DNA of 64,000 nucleotides, taken from NCBI RefSeq assembly GCF_900167075.1, contig NZ_FUWH01000003.1:62001-126000 (forward strand), written 5' to 3'. This DNA is from Sediminibacterium ginsengisoli. GTDB taxonomy: Bacteria > Bacteroidota > Bacteroidia > Chitinophagales > Chitinophagaceae. The notes beneath the pieces are model-generated. The model was not told the DNA's origin. It made no database searches and was given only the letters and a program-made list of their open reading frames with translations. Shown one piece after another: positions 24,353 to 33,733 of the stretch (positions within the stretch are counted from its first letter, which is position 1; each line of letters starts with the position of its first letter). The translations under genes were made by a program, and so were the position numbers.

Positions 24353-25504
24353 ATGAAGCTATTCGACGTTTATCCACTCAATAATATTTCCATTGTCAGA
24401 GCACAGGGTTCTTATGTATGGGACGACAAGGGCGTTCAGTACCTTGATATGTATGGCGGGCATGCCGTGATCAGCATTGGTCATACGCATCCGCATTGGG
24501 TAAAACGAATAGAAACGCAGCTGGAACAGATTGCATTTTATTCCAATTCAGTGATCATACCGTTGCAGCAGCAACTGGCAGCAAAACTGGGTGATCTCAG
24601 CGGCAAGGAAGATTACCAGCTCTTTCTCTGCAACAGCGGCGCTGAAGCCAATGAGAATGCGCTGAAGCTGGCTTCCTTTCATAACGGCAGGAAAAAGATC
24701 GTTGCTTTCCGTAAAGCGTTTCATGGCAGAACCTCACTTGCTGTAGCGGCTACGGATAACCCTGCCATTGTTGCGCCAGTGAACGAAACAGACAATGTGA
24801 TCTTTCTTCCATTCAACGATACTTCAGCACTTGAAGCCTGCTTTGCAGCACACGGAAATGAAATTTCCTCTGTGATCATTGAAGGTATGCAGGGCGTAGG
24901 TGGTATCAATATTGCCACAGCAGAATTCCTGCAGCGGATCCGCCAGCTTTGTGATGATCATGGCGCGCTGTATATCGCAGACAGCGTACAATGTGGTTAC
25001 GGCAGAAGCGGTAGATTCTTTTCTCACGACCGTGCCGGTGTAAATGCAGATATCTATACGATGGCCAAAGGAATGGGCAATGGTTTCCCGGTGGGCGGCA
25101 TCCTGATCGCTCCGCACATACAACCTAAACACGGTATGCTCGGGACCACATTCGGCGGTAACCAGCTGGCATGTGCGGCATCACTGGCCGTACTGGAAGT
25201 AATGGAACAGGAAGCACTGATGAAGAACGCATCCGAAACAGGAAACTTCCTGATGCAGGAACTGAGACAGATTCACGGTATCCAAAATGTACGTGGCGAA
25301 GGCCTGATGATCGGTTTTGAAGTACCGGATTCTTTAAAAGACCTCCGGAAAGTACTGCTGCATGAACACAGGATCTTCACCGGAGAAGCAAAACCAAACG
25401 TGATCCGCCTGCTGCCATCACTGGCGCTGACCAGGGAACTGGCAACGGATTTTCTCAATGCGCTTAAAACAGCCATTGCAGGAATACAGGCAAAAACAAA
25501 TTAA
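24353..25504 (+). CDS. argD: Acylornithine aminotransferase
   Basis: A 383-aa class III PLP transaminase that converts N-acylglutamate semialdehyde to N-acylornithine. Seen: DMYGGHAVISIGHTHPHW, LCNSGAEANENALKLA, KAFHGRTSLAV, VIIEGMQGVGGI, IADSVQCGYGRSG and the PLP-lysine region TMAKGMGNGFPVGGI. It follows argC by 24 bases. Whether it handles acetyl or succinyl substrates cannot be read from these motifs. Confidence 0.94.
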   Translation: MKLFDVYPLNNISIVRAQGSYVWDDKGVQYLDMYGGHAVISIGHTHPHWVKRIETQLEQIAFYSNSVIIPLQQQLAAKLGDLSGKEDYQLFLCNSGAEANENALKLASFHNGRKKIVAFRKAFHGRTSLAVAATDNPAIVAPVNETDNVIFLPFNDTSALEACFAAHGNEISSVIIEGMQGVGGINIATAEFLQRIRQLCDDHGALYIADSVQCGYGRSGRFFSHDRAGVNADIYTMAKGMGNGFPVGGILIAPHIQPKHGMLGTTFGGNQLACAASLAVLEVMEQEALMKNASETGNFLMQELRQIHGIQNVRGEGLMIGFEVPDSLKDLRKVLLHEHRIFTGEAKPNVIRLLPSLALTRELATDFLNALKTAIAGIQAKTN

Positions 25505-25541
25505 TCCAACAACCAACATCACCAATAAAGAGGCGCGGAGT

Positions 25542-26504
25542 ATGAAACAATTCATTTCGGTTCAGGACGTAACAGACATCAACCAGCTGGTAAAAAAAGC
25601 ACTGGCCTATAAAGCCGATCCTTTTGCCGACAGGCATCTCGGAGCCGACAAACGCATCGGGCTGCTGTTTCTCAACCCCAGCCTGCGCACAAGGCTGAGC
25701 ACACAGGTGGCTGCACGTAACCTGGGCATGGAAGCTATTGTTTTCAATGTAGACAAAGAAGGCTGGGCCCTAGAATTTGAAGAAGGCGCCATCATGAGTG
25801 GCAGTACCGTTGAACATATCAAGGATGCCGCACCGGTACTCGGCCAGTATTTCGATATCCTCTGCATCCGTACTTTTCCTTCGCTGAAAAACAGGGAAGA
25901 CGATTACAGTGAGATGTTCATCCACCAGTTCATCAGGTACGCCGGTGTGCCGGTGGTAAGCCTTGAAAGCGCCACGCTGCACCCGTTACAATCACTTACA
26001 GATATCATTACCATACAGGAAGATCTGCCGCTGCGCCAGCTGGCCAGGAAACCAAAAATCGTACTCACCTGGGCACCTCACGTAAAACCGTTGCCGCAAT
26101 GTGTGGCCAACAGTTTCGCCCAGTGGGTGAATGCATGGGGCGAAGCCGATTTCGTGATCACACACCCGCAGGATTATGAGTTGTCTGAACAATTCACAAA
26201 AGGCGCCGTCATCACCCATAACCAGGACGAAGCGCTCAGGGATGCAGATTATGTATATGTGAAGAACTGGAGCACCTTCAACGATTACGGCAAGATCTAC
26301 GAGAACGACCCCAACTGGATGCTGACCGAAGAAAAGCTCGCTGTAAGCAACCAGGCTAAAGTAATGCACTGTTTACCTGTAAGAAGAAATGTGGAGCTGA
26401 GCGACGAGATCCTCGACAGCACACACAGCCTCGTAACCAAACAGGCCGGTAACAGGGTTTGGGCAGCACAGGCGGTACTCGCCTCCATACTTCAGCATCA
26501 ATAA
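25542..26504 (+). CDS. argF': N-acylornithine carbamoyltransferase, probably N-succinylornithine type
   Basis: A 320-aa transcarbamylase that carbamoylates N-acylornithine to N-acylcitrulline. The carbamoyl-phosphate loop is FLNPSLRTR (43-51), and the C-terminal signature is HCLPVRRNVE, which marks the acylornithine branch rather than ordinary OTCase. In this family residue 90 (Pro90 in the Bacteroides fragilis succinyl enzyme, Glu92 in the Xanthomonas acetyl enzyme) sets substrate choice; here it is Val90 in GSTVEHIKD, a residue reported to give succinyl specificity when placed in the Xanthomonas enzyme. ATG 25542 is chosen over an ATG at 25458 inside argD. Confidence 0.92.
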   Translation: MKQFISVQDVTDINQLVKKALAYKADPFADRHLGADKRIGLLFLNPSLRTRLSTQVAARNLGMEAIVFNVDKEGWALEFEEGAIMSGSTVEHIKDAAPVLGQYFDILCIRTFPSLKNREDDYSEMFIHQFIRYAGVPVVSLESATLHPLQSLTDIITIQEDLPLRQLARKPKIVLTWAPHVKPLPQCVANSFAQWVNAWGEADFVITHPQDYELSEQFTKGAVITHNQDEALRDADYVYVKNWSTFNDYGKIYENDPNWMLTEEKLAVSNQAKVMHCLPVRRNVELSDEILDSTHSLVTKQAGNRVWAAQAVLASILQHQ

Positions 26505-26529
26505 TCTATCTTACCTAAAACATTCTGCT

Positions 26530-27315
26530 GTGGCCAAGTTAATAGTTATAAAAATAGGTGGCAACATCATCGACGATGAGAACAGGCTAGCCGGTTTCCT
26601 GCAATCTTTTGCTGCCGTGGAAGGCCATAAAGTACTGGTACACGGCGGCGGTAAACTCGCAACCAAACTGGCAGCCACATTGGGTGTGGAACAGCAAATG
26701 GTAGACGGGCGCCGCATTACCGACGCCGAAACACTGAAGATCGTAACCATGGTGTACGCCGGTTATATCAACAAGAATATTGTGGCGCAGCTGCAATTGG
26801 CAGGTTGTAACGCCATCGGTCTCTCCGGCGCCGACGGTAACGCTATCCTCGCACATAAACGTACAGGCCAGCAGGTCGATTACGGTTTTGTAGGGGATGT
26901 GGACTCAGTGAATACAACACTTTTCAGCAACCTGCTTTCTCAGAACATCACTATTGTGGCCGCACCCATCACACATAATGGCCAGGGGCAGCTGCTTAAC
27001 ACCAATGCAGATACCATTGCCCAGGAAATTGCGCGGGCACTCAGCAATGCTTACGAGGTAACGCTGGTTTATTCCTTTGAGAAACCGGGAGTGCTGCTGG
27101 ATGCAGAAGATGATACTACGGTGATCAAAACCATCAATCCTGCTGAATATGAGCGTCTGAAAGCAGAAAAGCTGATTTTTGCAGGGATGATCCCTAAACT
27201 GGACAACGCTTTTTCTGCCCTGCGCAGCGGTGTCCGCAAAGTGATCATCGGCAAAGCCGAGCAACTGCCGCAACTGATCAGCGGCGAAACCGGCACCACC
27301 ATTCAAGAGGAATAA
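26530..27315 (+). CDS. argB: N-acylglutamate kinase
   Basis: A 261-aa amino-acid kinase that phosphorylates N-acylglutamate. Seen: IKIGGNIID, VLVHGGGKLATKLA, VDGRRITDAETLKIV, GLSGADGNAILAHKR and FAGMIPKLDNAFSALRSGV. No N-terminal arginine-feedback helix is present, so feedback inhibition by the hexameric mechanism is unlikely; control may rest on the leader. The start is GTG 26530. It ends 3 bases before argE. Confidence 0.94.
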   Translation: MAKLIVIKIGGNIIDDENRLAGFLQSFAAVEGHKVLVHGGGKLATKLAATLGVEQQMVDGRRITDAETLKIVTMVYAGYINKNIVAQLQLAGCNAIGLSGADGNAILAHKRTGQQVDYGFVGDVDSVNTTLFSNLLSQNITIVAAPITHNGQGQLLNTNADTIAQEIARALSNAYEVTLVYSFEKPGVLLDAEDDTTVIKTINPAEYERLKAEKLIFAGMIPKLDNAFSALRSGVRKVIIGKAEQLPQLISGETGTTIQEE

Positions 27316-27318
27316 TAT

Positions 27319-28392
27319 ATGCAGCACCCTGATATTTCTACATACGCAGCAGATGCGATCGGTTTACTGAAACAACTCATCGCCACACCTTCTTTCAGCC
27401 GCGAGGAAGACCAGACCGCTTTGCTGCTGGAACGGTTCCTCGAACAAAGAAACGTTCCCGTTCGCAGGCTGATGAACAATGTATGGGCGGTGAACAAACA
27501 CTTCGATGCCCAAAAACCTTCGCTGCTGCTCAATTCACATCATGATACCGTAAAACCGAACAAAGCATACACGCTTGATCCGTTTACACCCCTGGAAGAG
27601 AACGGACGTTTATACGGTCTGGGCAGTAATGATGCCGGCGGATCGCTCGTATCGCTGCTTGCTGTTTTCCTGTATTACTATGAACGTACTGACCTGGCCT
27701 ATAATCTGGTATTTGCCGCTACGGCAGAAGAAGAGATCTCCGGAAGACAGGGGATAGAATTACTCGTACCCGAACTTCCACCCATCAGTTGCGGCATCGT
27801 GGGCGAACCTACGCTCATGCAGATGGCACTTGCCGAACGCGGGCTGCTTGTACTGGATGTAACCATACATGGCAAAGCCGGTCATGCTGCAAGAGAAGAA
27901 GGTGAGAATGCGCTGTATAAAGCAATGGATGCAATAGACTGGTTCAGGAATTATAAGTTTGAAAAAGTGTCGCCCTTGCTCGGCCCGGTAAAGATGACCG
28001 TTACGGTAATTGAAACAGAGAACAAAGCTCATAACGTGGTGCCGCCGGTCTGCAAATTCGTGGTAGATGTGCGTGTAAACGAATGTTATACGTTTGAAGA
28101 AGTGTTGCAGACTATCCGGGAACAGGTAAATGCAGATGTGCAACCGAGAAGCCTGCGCATGCGTTCTACATCCATCGGCACAGATCATCCGCTGGTAAAA
28201 GCAGGAGCTGCATTGGGAAGAACCGGTTATGGTTCGCCTACCACTTCAGACAAGGCGCTGATGCCATTTACAACGCTGAAAATGGGTCCGGGCGATTCAG
28301 CGCGGAGTCATACAGCAGATGAATATATTTATACGGCTGAAATAGAGGAAGGCATTGGCCTTTATATCAGCCTGCTCAACCAGATTTTGTAA
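27319..28392 (+). CDS. argE: M20 family deacylase of arginine synthesis (ArgE-type)
   Basis: A 357-aa metallopeptidase of the M20 family. The zinc-binding blocks LLNSHHDTVKPN, GSNDAGGS, AATAEEEISG and the dimerisation domain opening with GLLVLDVTIHGKAGHAA are visible. In this operon it should remove the acyl group from N-acylcitrulline (the product of ArgF') to give citrulline for ArgG. If the operon uses succinyl intermediates, this enzyme must accept N-succinylcitrulline. Confidence 0.92.
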   Translation: MQHPDISTYAADAIGLLKQLIATPSFSREEDQTALLLERFLEQRNVPVRRLMNNVWAVNKHFDAQKPSLLLNSHHDTVKPNKAYTLDPFTPLEENGRLYGLGSNDAGGSLVSLLAVFLYYYERTDLAYNLVFAATAEEEISGRQGIELLVPELPPISCGIVGEPTLMQMALAERGLLVLDVTIHGKAGHAAREEGENALYKAMDAIDWFRNYKFEKVSPLLGPVKMTVTVIETENKAHNVVPPVCKFVVDVRVNECYTFEEVLQTIREQVNADVQPRSLRMRSTSIGTDHPLVKAGAALGRTGYGSPTTSDKALMPFTTLKMGPGDSARSHTADEYIYTAEIEEGIGLYISLLNQIL

Positions 28393-28439
28393 CAGTATAT
28401 TGGCTGGGCTAGTCCGGCAGCCGCTTAAAGCATCCGATT

Positions 28440-29783
28440 ATGAAACTATGGCAAAAAAACACTGATGTATCAACCGCTGTTGAAACATTCACAGTAGGCA
28501 GGGATCCCGAATTTGACCTGCAGCTGGCGCCGTTTGATGTGCTGGGATCTATGGCCCATGTAACTATGCTTGCAGAAGTGGGGCTGCTCAATAAAGAAGA
28601 AGTAAAACAAATATTAACAGCACTCGGCAACATCTATCAGCAAACGACCGATGGCAGTTTCAGCATTCAGCCGGGCGTGGAAGATGTACACTCGCAGGTA
28701 GAAATGCTGCTCACGGAAAGACTGGGCGATGCAGGCAAGAAAATTCACAGCGCGCGAAGCCGGAACGACCAGGTGCTGGTAGATATCAAACTTTTTCTCC
28801 GCAATGAGATCGCATTGCTGGTTAAGGAAATACAGCCTTTTTTCGAACTGCTGATCAGCCAGAGTGAAAAGTATAAAGACCATTTACTGCCTGGTTACAC
28901 ACACCTGCAACTGGCAATGCCCTCTTCTTTCGGGCTCTGGTTCGGCGCTTATGCGGAAAGCCTTACAGACGATATGCTGACGCTGCAGTCTGCCTATAAA
29001 GTGGTTAATAAAAACCCATTGGGTTCTGCAGCAGGTTATGGTTCCTCCTTCCCTATCAACAGAACACTCACCACAAAACTCCTGGGTTTTGCCGAATTGA
29101 ATTACAACGTGGTGTATGCGCAGATGGGTCGCGGTAAAGCAGAACGTATTACCGCAATGGCTTTGGCAAATGTAGCCGATACCCTTGCGAAAATGAGTAT
29201 GGACGCCTGCCTTTACCTGAACCAGAATTTCGACTTCATCAGTTTCCCGGCGGAACTCACTACAGGTTCCAGCATCATGCCGCATAAAAAGAATCCTGAT
29301 GTGTTTGAACTGATCCGTTCTCACTGTAACCGCATCAAGGCATTGCCGAATGAGATCATGCTCATGACCACCAACCTGCCCTCCGGTTATCACCGTGATC
29401 TGCAGTTGCTGAAAGAACATCTTTTCCCGGCATTCACCACGCTGAAAGACTGTATCCGCATGGCAACCCTGATGCTCGGGAACATCAGCATCCGCACTGG
29501 TATTATGGAGGAAGAAAAATACCGTTATGCATTCAGCGTGGAAGAAGTGAATAAACTGGTGCTCCGGGGTATTCCGTTCCGTGATGCATACAAACAGGTG
29601 GGAATGGCTATCGAAGAAGGAAAATTCACTTATGATACCAGCCTGGCACATGTGCACGAAGGCAGCATCGGCAACCTCTGCAACGAACAGATCGGCAGCA
29701 TGATGAAAAATACGGTTCAGGATTTCGGCTTTGAAAAAGTAAACCAGGCCATTGATCAGCTGCTCGCTTCAGGCGGCGCATAA
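28440..29783 (+). CDS. argH: Argininosuccinate lyase
   Basis: A 447-aa fumarase/aspartase superfamily enzyme that splits argininosuccinate into arginine and fumarate, the last step. Seen: VEDVHSQVEMLLTERLGD, HSARSRNDQVLVD, LPGYTHLQLAMPSSFG and the signature TGSSIMPHKKNPDVFELIR. It closes the arginine operon; the next gene has its own promoter. Confidence 0.95.
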   Translation: MKLWQKNTDVSTAVETFTVGRDPEFDLQLAPFDVLGSMAHVTMLAEVGLLNKEEVKQILTALGNIYQQTTDGSFSIQPGVEDVHSQVEMLLTERLGDAGKKIHSARSRNDQVLVDIKLFLRNEIALLVKEIQPFFELLISQSEKYKDHLLPGYTHLQLAMPSSFGLWFGAYAESLTDDMLTLQSAYKVVNKNPLGSAAGYGSSFPINRTLTTKLLGFAELNYNVVYAQMGRGKAERITAMALANVADTLAKMSMDACLYLNQNFDFISFPAELTTGSSIMPHKKNPDVFELIRSHCNRIKALPNEIMLMTTNLPSGYHRDLQLLKEHLFPAFTTLKDCIRMATLMLGNISIRTGIMEEEKYRYAFSVEEVNKLVLRGIPFRDAYKQVGMAIEEGKFTYDTSLAHVHEGSIGNLCNEQIGSMMKNTVQDFGFEKVNQAIDQLLASGGA

Positions 29784-29790
29784 ACGATTC

Positions 29791-29821
29791 TTGGCACAAT
29801 CAGATAAAAATTGTTGTTTTG
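29791..29821 (+). promoter_or_regulatory. Predicted FKBP gene promoter
   Basis: TTG at 29791-29793 and TTGTTTTG at 29814-29821 match the -33 and -7 elements with a 20-bp spacer. Expected transcription start is near 29828, 15 bases before the ATG. Confidence 0.55.
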
Positions 29822-29842
29822 GCCACTTCAAATACAAGTAAA

Positions 29843-30580
29843 ATGAAAAGAACGATCCTGTTAATGGCCGGTGTGTGCAGCATCGGAACAATGTTTGCCC
29901 AGGTGAAAAAGCCTGCTGCTGCCGCAAAAACCACCGCAGCAAAACCAGCCGCAACCGCAGCAGTTACCTCATATAAGAATAATAAGGACAGCGCAAGCTA
30001 TGCACTCGGTGTACGTATCGCACAGAACCTGAAAGGTCAGGGCTTTGAAGGCGTGAACATGAATGTGCTGCAGAAAGCCATGGCCGATGTGCTCCAGGGC
30101 AAAAAACTGATGCTCGACGATGCTGTGCTCGATAAATGCATCGGCGAATACCAGCAGAAAGCATCCGGTGAAAAAGCGGCTGTTGCCAAAAAGGCCGGAC
30201 AGGCTTTCCTTGCCGCCAATGGCAAAAGAAGCGGGGTGGTAACGCTCCCCAGCGGTTTACAGTATGAAGTGATCAAGGCAGGTACCGATACCAGCAAACC
30301 AACACTGAACGACAGGGTTACCTGTCATTACCACGGCACCCTTACAGACGGCACTGTTTTCGACAGTTCTGTTGAAAGAGGCGAACCGATCACTTTCCAG
30401 CTTGGCGGCGTGATCAGGGGCTGGCAGGAAGCGCTGCAGCTGATGACCGTTGGCAGCAAATGGAAACTCTATATTCCTTCTGACCTGGCTTACGGCGACA
30501 GGGCTGCAGGCGCTGTGATCGCACCGGGCTCCACACTGGTCTTTGAAGTTGAGCTGATCAGCATCGAGAAAGGCGATTAA
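29843..30580 (+). CDS. Periplasmic FKBP-type peptidyl-prolyl isomerase
   Basis: A 245-aa exported isomerase. Signal peptide 1-20 (MKRTILLMAGVCSIGTMFAQ), then an Ala/Lys/Pro-rich linker, an FKBP N-terminal dimerisation domain (SYALGVRIAQNLKGQG) and an FKBP catalytic domain (CHYHGTLTDGTVFDSS, LGGVIRGWQEALQLM, IPSDLAYGDRAAG). It helps fold envelope proteins, such as the barrel proteins encoded on either side of the arg operon. ATG 29843 puts the signal at the N-terminus; an upstream TTG does not. Confidence 0.93.
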   Translation: MKRTILLMAGVCSIGTMFAQVKKPAAAAKTTAAKPAATAAVTSYKNNKDSASYALGVRIAQNLKGQGFEGVNMNVLQKAMADVLQGKKLMLDDAVLDKCIGEYQQKASGEKAAVAKKAGQAFLAANGKRSGVVTLPSGLQYEVIKAGTDTSKPTLNDRVTCHYHGTLTDGTVFDSSVERGEPITFQLGGVIRGWQEALQLMTVGSKWKLYIPSDLAYGDRAAGAVIAPGSTLVFEVELISIEKGD

Positions 30581-30601
30581 TATAATTTCCAGTTACAGTT
30601 A

Positions 30602-30639
30602 CAAAGGGTTGAAGCGATGTGCTTCAACCCTTTGTTTTT
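30602..30639 (+). terminator. Strong intrinsic terminator of the FKBP gene
   Basis: CAAAGGGTTGAAGC (30602-30615) pairs exactly over 14 bp with GCTTCAACCCTTTG (30621-30634) around GATGT, followed by TTTTTA. Confidence 0.93.
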
Positions 30640-30710
30640 ATCTGATACATCTTTAACCTTCTTTAACCTTAAGCCAAAGTTGATTAACCGCCGGTGCAGA
30701 ACACCCCATT

Positions 30711-30718
30711 TACTTTTG
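30711..30718 (+). promoter_or_regulatory. Predicted -7 box of outer-membrane protein gene
   Basis: TACTTTTG matches TAnnTTTG and lies 22 bases before ATG 30741. No TTTG at the proper -33 spacing is seen. Confidence 0.5.
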
Positions 30719-30740
30719 GTTACTCTAAAACTAAATGGTT

Positions 30741-33557
30741 ATGTATCGCCTCCTTACCCTGACCTTATTTTTACTGTTGTCATTTACAGCAACACTTTCC
30801 GCACAGGAAAGAATACCGGCCATCAAAGGCTCTGTATATGATACAGCCGTTAACCGCGGTATGGCTTATGCTACGGTTTCCATTGTAAACGCCAAAGATT
30901 CTACCCTGATCAGCTTTGTAAGGGCTGATTCTTCCGGTAACTTTAAGATTCCTTCACTTTCAAAAGGTAAATACCTGCTTTCCGCTTCTTATGTAGGTTA
31001 TGTTCCGCTCTGGAAAGAGATTGAAATGCCGGAAGGCGGACACCTGGATATGGGCCGGATGATCATGACCGACCTGACACATGCCGGTGATGTAACCGTA
31101 ACGGCAAGACGTCCGCCGGTTACCATCAATAACGATACGGTTGAATTCAATGCCGAAAACTTCAAAACCGCACCGAATGCAGTGGTGGAAGATATGCTGA
31201 AGAAAATGCCGGGCATGACCGTTGATCCTGACGGTACCGTTCGTGTGAATGGCCAGCGCATCAACCGCGTGCTTGTGAACGGAAAAGAATTCTTTACCGG
31301 CGATCCGAAGCTTGCTACCAGGAACCTGGATGCAGATGCGATCGATAAAGTGCAACTCTTCGACAAGAAAAGCGATCGTGCACAATTCACTGGTGTAGAC
31401 GATGGACAGAGTGAGAAAACCCTGAACCTGAAACTGAAGAAAGATCGCAACAATGCATTGTTCGGCCGTGTTACCGCAGGTGCCGGCACGAAAGAGCGAT
31501 ACGATGGCCAGACCAATATCAACAAGTTCAACGGCGATCAGCAGTTGTCGTTCCTGGGTATGGCCAACAATACCAACAGGCAGGGCTTTACATTGTCTGA
31601 CGTGCTGAATTTTTCCGGCGATCTTTCTCGCGGTCTGCGCTCCGGTGGCGGAGGTATCACCATCCGGAATGTTGGCGGGGAAGATAACGGTCTTCCTGTA
31701 ACCGGCCTGGGACAAAACCAGCAGGGTGTTGCACGTACTTTTGCAGGCGGTGTTAACTACAACAATAACTGGAATCAGAAAACAGATCTGAACACCAGCG
31801 GTATGATGAGCGATATCAGTCTCAATACAGATCGTTCTACCAACCGCCAGAACCTGGCTGGTAACGGCGGATTCAATTACCAATCCAACAGCAATACCAC
31901 ACGCAACAGCAAACAACAACGCTGGAATGCCGCCATCGATCAGAAAATTGACAGTTTTGCTGCGATCAAATTCACACCGCTGATCACAGCGCAGCAGAAC
32001 GACAGCCGTACGCATAACAGCTTCCTGTCTACAGATAACAACAACGTAAAACTGAACGAAGGTTTTACCGACAGCCGCACGCATTCCGAAGCATTGAATA
32101 TGGGCGGAACAGTATTATATCGTCAGCGTACCAATAAAAAAGGCCGGACCATTTCTGCAACGCTGACGGCCAACTATAACGACAGCAAACAGAACGGAGA
32201 TCTGAACACAAAAAACACATACTATAACGCCGGCGTATTCCTGAAGGATTCGATCATCAACCAGAAGAATACACGTAATGCCGTTACCCGCAACTTCGGA
32301 TTGAATGTTGCTTATACCGAACCTATTGGTAAAAGATCATTGCTTGAAGCAACTGCATTCTACAATACCAACACGGGCGAGAGCGACCGGAGAACCTACG
32401 ATTACAACAGTGGTTCCGGCAAGTACGACCAGGAAAACCTCCTGCTCACGAATGATTTCAGCAACCGTTACAACTATGGCGGCGGCAGCCTGAACCTCAG
32501 GTCTAACCAGCCTAAATTCACTTTCAGCGGTGGTGCTACCATGCAAGCAACAAGGCTGGAAAGCATCAACAATACCAATAACAATACCATCAGGCAATCA
32601 TTTACGGATGTATTACCGAATGCAAGTTTCCAGTATCGTTTTGCCACATCGCGTTCGCTGTCGCTGAATATGAACACTTCCGTAACCCAGCCATCTACTT
32701 CGCAGTTACAGCCGATCAAAGACATCAGCGATCCGCTTAACACTTATACGGGTAACCCTAACCTGAAACGCAGTTACATGCAATCTGTATCGCTGAATTA
32801 TTTTTCAGCCAATACTTATACACAGCGCAATTTCTTTGCCTTCATCAATGTGGCAAAAACAAACAATGCCATTGTAAACTCAGACCAGGTGATCAATGGT
32901 ATCCGTACCAGTATGCCGGTGAACGCAAATGGTCAGATGTTCATTTTCGGAAATGCGAGTTATGGTTTTGCCGTAAAAAAACTGAGATCCAGGTTTGAGC
33001 TGGGTATGGGGACCAACTACACAAAAACCATCAGTTTCCTGAACGGCCAGCAGAACAATATTGAAAACACAAGCATCAGCCCGTCTTTCACCTGGAGTTT
33101 TTCAAAAGAGAACGTGCTGGACCTGCAGGCTTCTGCCCGTCTGAACATCAGCAAGGCGAAATACTCGCTGCAGCCACAGTTCGGTACCAATTATTTGCAG
33201 CAGACCTATAACATGGATGCAACGGCTTACCTGCCTTTCGGTTTTATTCTGAACAACACGTTCAACTATACAGTGAACAGTGGCCGTGCAGATGGTTTCA
33301 ACATCCAGGTCCCTTTCTGGAATGCATCGCTGGCAAAAGGTTTTCTGAAAGGCAAACGTGCAGAAGTGAAGCTGAGCGTATTTGACCTGCTGAACAAGAA
33401 CCAGGGCATCAACCGCAGCGCTAACCAGAACTATATCGAAGACACCCGCTATAATGTATTGCAACGCTATTTCCTGCTTGGCTTTACCTACAGGCTGAAC
33501 AAGGCGGCTTCATCAAGGCCAAACGTTGTGATCCGTTCATTCAGCGCAGGCGGTTAA
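30741..33557 (+). CDS. Outer-membrane beta-barrel protein, paralogue of the one at 17736
   Basis: A 938-aa exported protein with signal peptide (ending TLSAQE), a carboxypeptidase-like N-domain (IKGSVYDTAVNRGMAYATVS), a plug-like region (NDTVEFNAENFK, VNGKEFFTGDPKLATRNLD, FTGVDDG) and an OMP_b-brl_3-type barrel. The plug region aligns residue by residue with the protein at 17736 (for example DGKQFFGNDPKMATRNLP), so the two are paralogues flanking the arginine operon. This one lacks the Gly-rich insert and the Met/Gly tail. An ATG at 30735 is an equally possible start. The cargo is unknown. Confidence 0.88.
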   Translation: MYRLLTLTLFLLLSFTATLSAQERIPAIKGSVYDTAVNRGMAYATVSIVNAKDSTLISFVRADSSGNFKIPSLSKGKYLLSASYVGYVPLWKEIEMPEGGHLDMGRMIMTDLTHAGDVTVTARRPPVTINNDTVEFNAENFKTAPNAVVEDMLKKMPGMTVDPDGTVRVNGQRINRVLVNGKEFFTGDPKLATRNLDADAIDKVQLFDKKSDRAQFTGVDDGQSEKTLNLKLKKDRNNALFGRVTAGAGTKERYDGQTNINKFNGDQQLSFLGMANNTNRQGFTLSDVLNFSGDLSRGLRSGGGGITIRNVGGEDNGLPVTGLGQNQQGVARTFAGGVNYNNNWNQKTDLNTSGMMSDISLNTDRSTNRQNLAGNGGFNYQSNSNTTRNSKQQRWNAAIDQKIDSFAAIKFTPLITAQQNDSRTHNSFLSTDNNNVKLNEGFTDSRTHSEALNMGGTVLYRQRTNKKGRTISATLTANYNDSKQNGDLNTKNTYYNAGVFLKDSIINQKNTRNAVTRNFGLNVAYTEPIGKRSLLEATAFYNTNTGESDRRTYDYNSGSGKYDQENLLLTNDFSNRYNYGGGSLNLRSNQPKFTFSGGATMQATRLESINNTNNNTIRQSFTDVLPNASFQYRFATSRSLSLNMNTSVTQPSTSQLQPIKDISDPLNTYTGNPNLKRSYMQSVSLNYFSANTYTQRNFFAFINVAKTNNAIVNSDQVINGIRTSMPVNANGQMFIFGNASYGFAVKKLRSRFELGMGTNYTKTISFLNGQQNNIENTSISPSFTWSFSKENVLDLQASARLNISKAKYSLQPQFGTNYLQQTYNMDATAYLPFGFILNNTFNYTVNSGRADGFNIQVPFWNASLAKGFLKGKRAEVKLSVFDLLNKNQGINRSANQNYIEDTRYNVLQRYFLLGFTYRLNKAASSRPNVVIRSFSAGG

Positions 33558-33587
33558 TTCAACTCTTTTTTTCTCATGTACATTCAT

Positions 33588-33618
33588 ACTCCCGTCCTTT
33601 CCAGGATGGGAGTTTTTA
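33588..33618 (+). terminator. Intrinsic terminator
   Basis: ACTCCCGTCCT (33588-33598) pairs with AGGATGGGAGT (33603-33613) with one G-T pair, followed by TTTTATTT. Confidence 0.85.
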
Positions 33619-33733
33619 TTTGCGGAAACCGTCCAACCAAAATAACAGGCCGCTAACAGCTAAAAAGGTATTTTTAAATCGTTGCTGAAAAAGGACAGCA
33701 ATTATATTTACAGATCACAACTACAAGTTATTC

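Noticed and set aside
30960..32084. Long 374-codon minus-strand frame
   Set aside because: It is antisense to the outer-membrane protein gene and has no recognisable domain.
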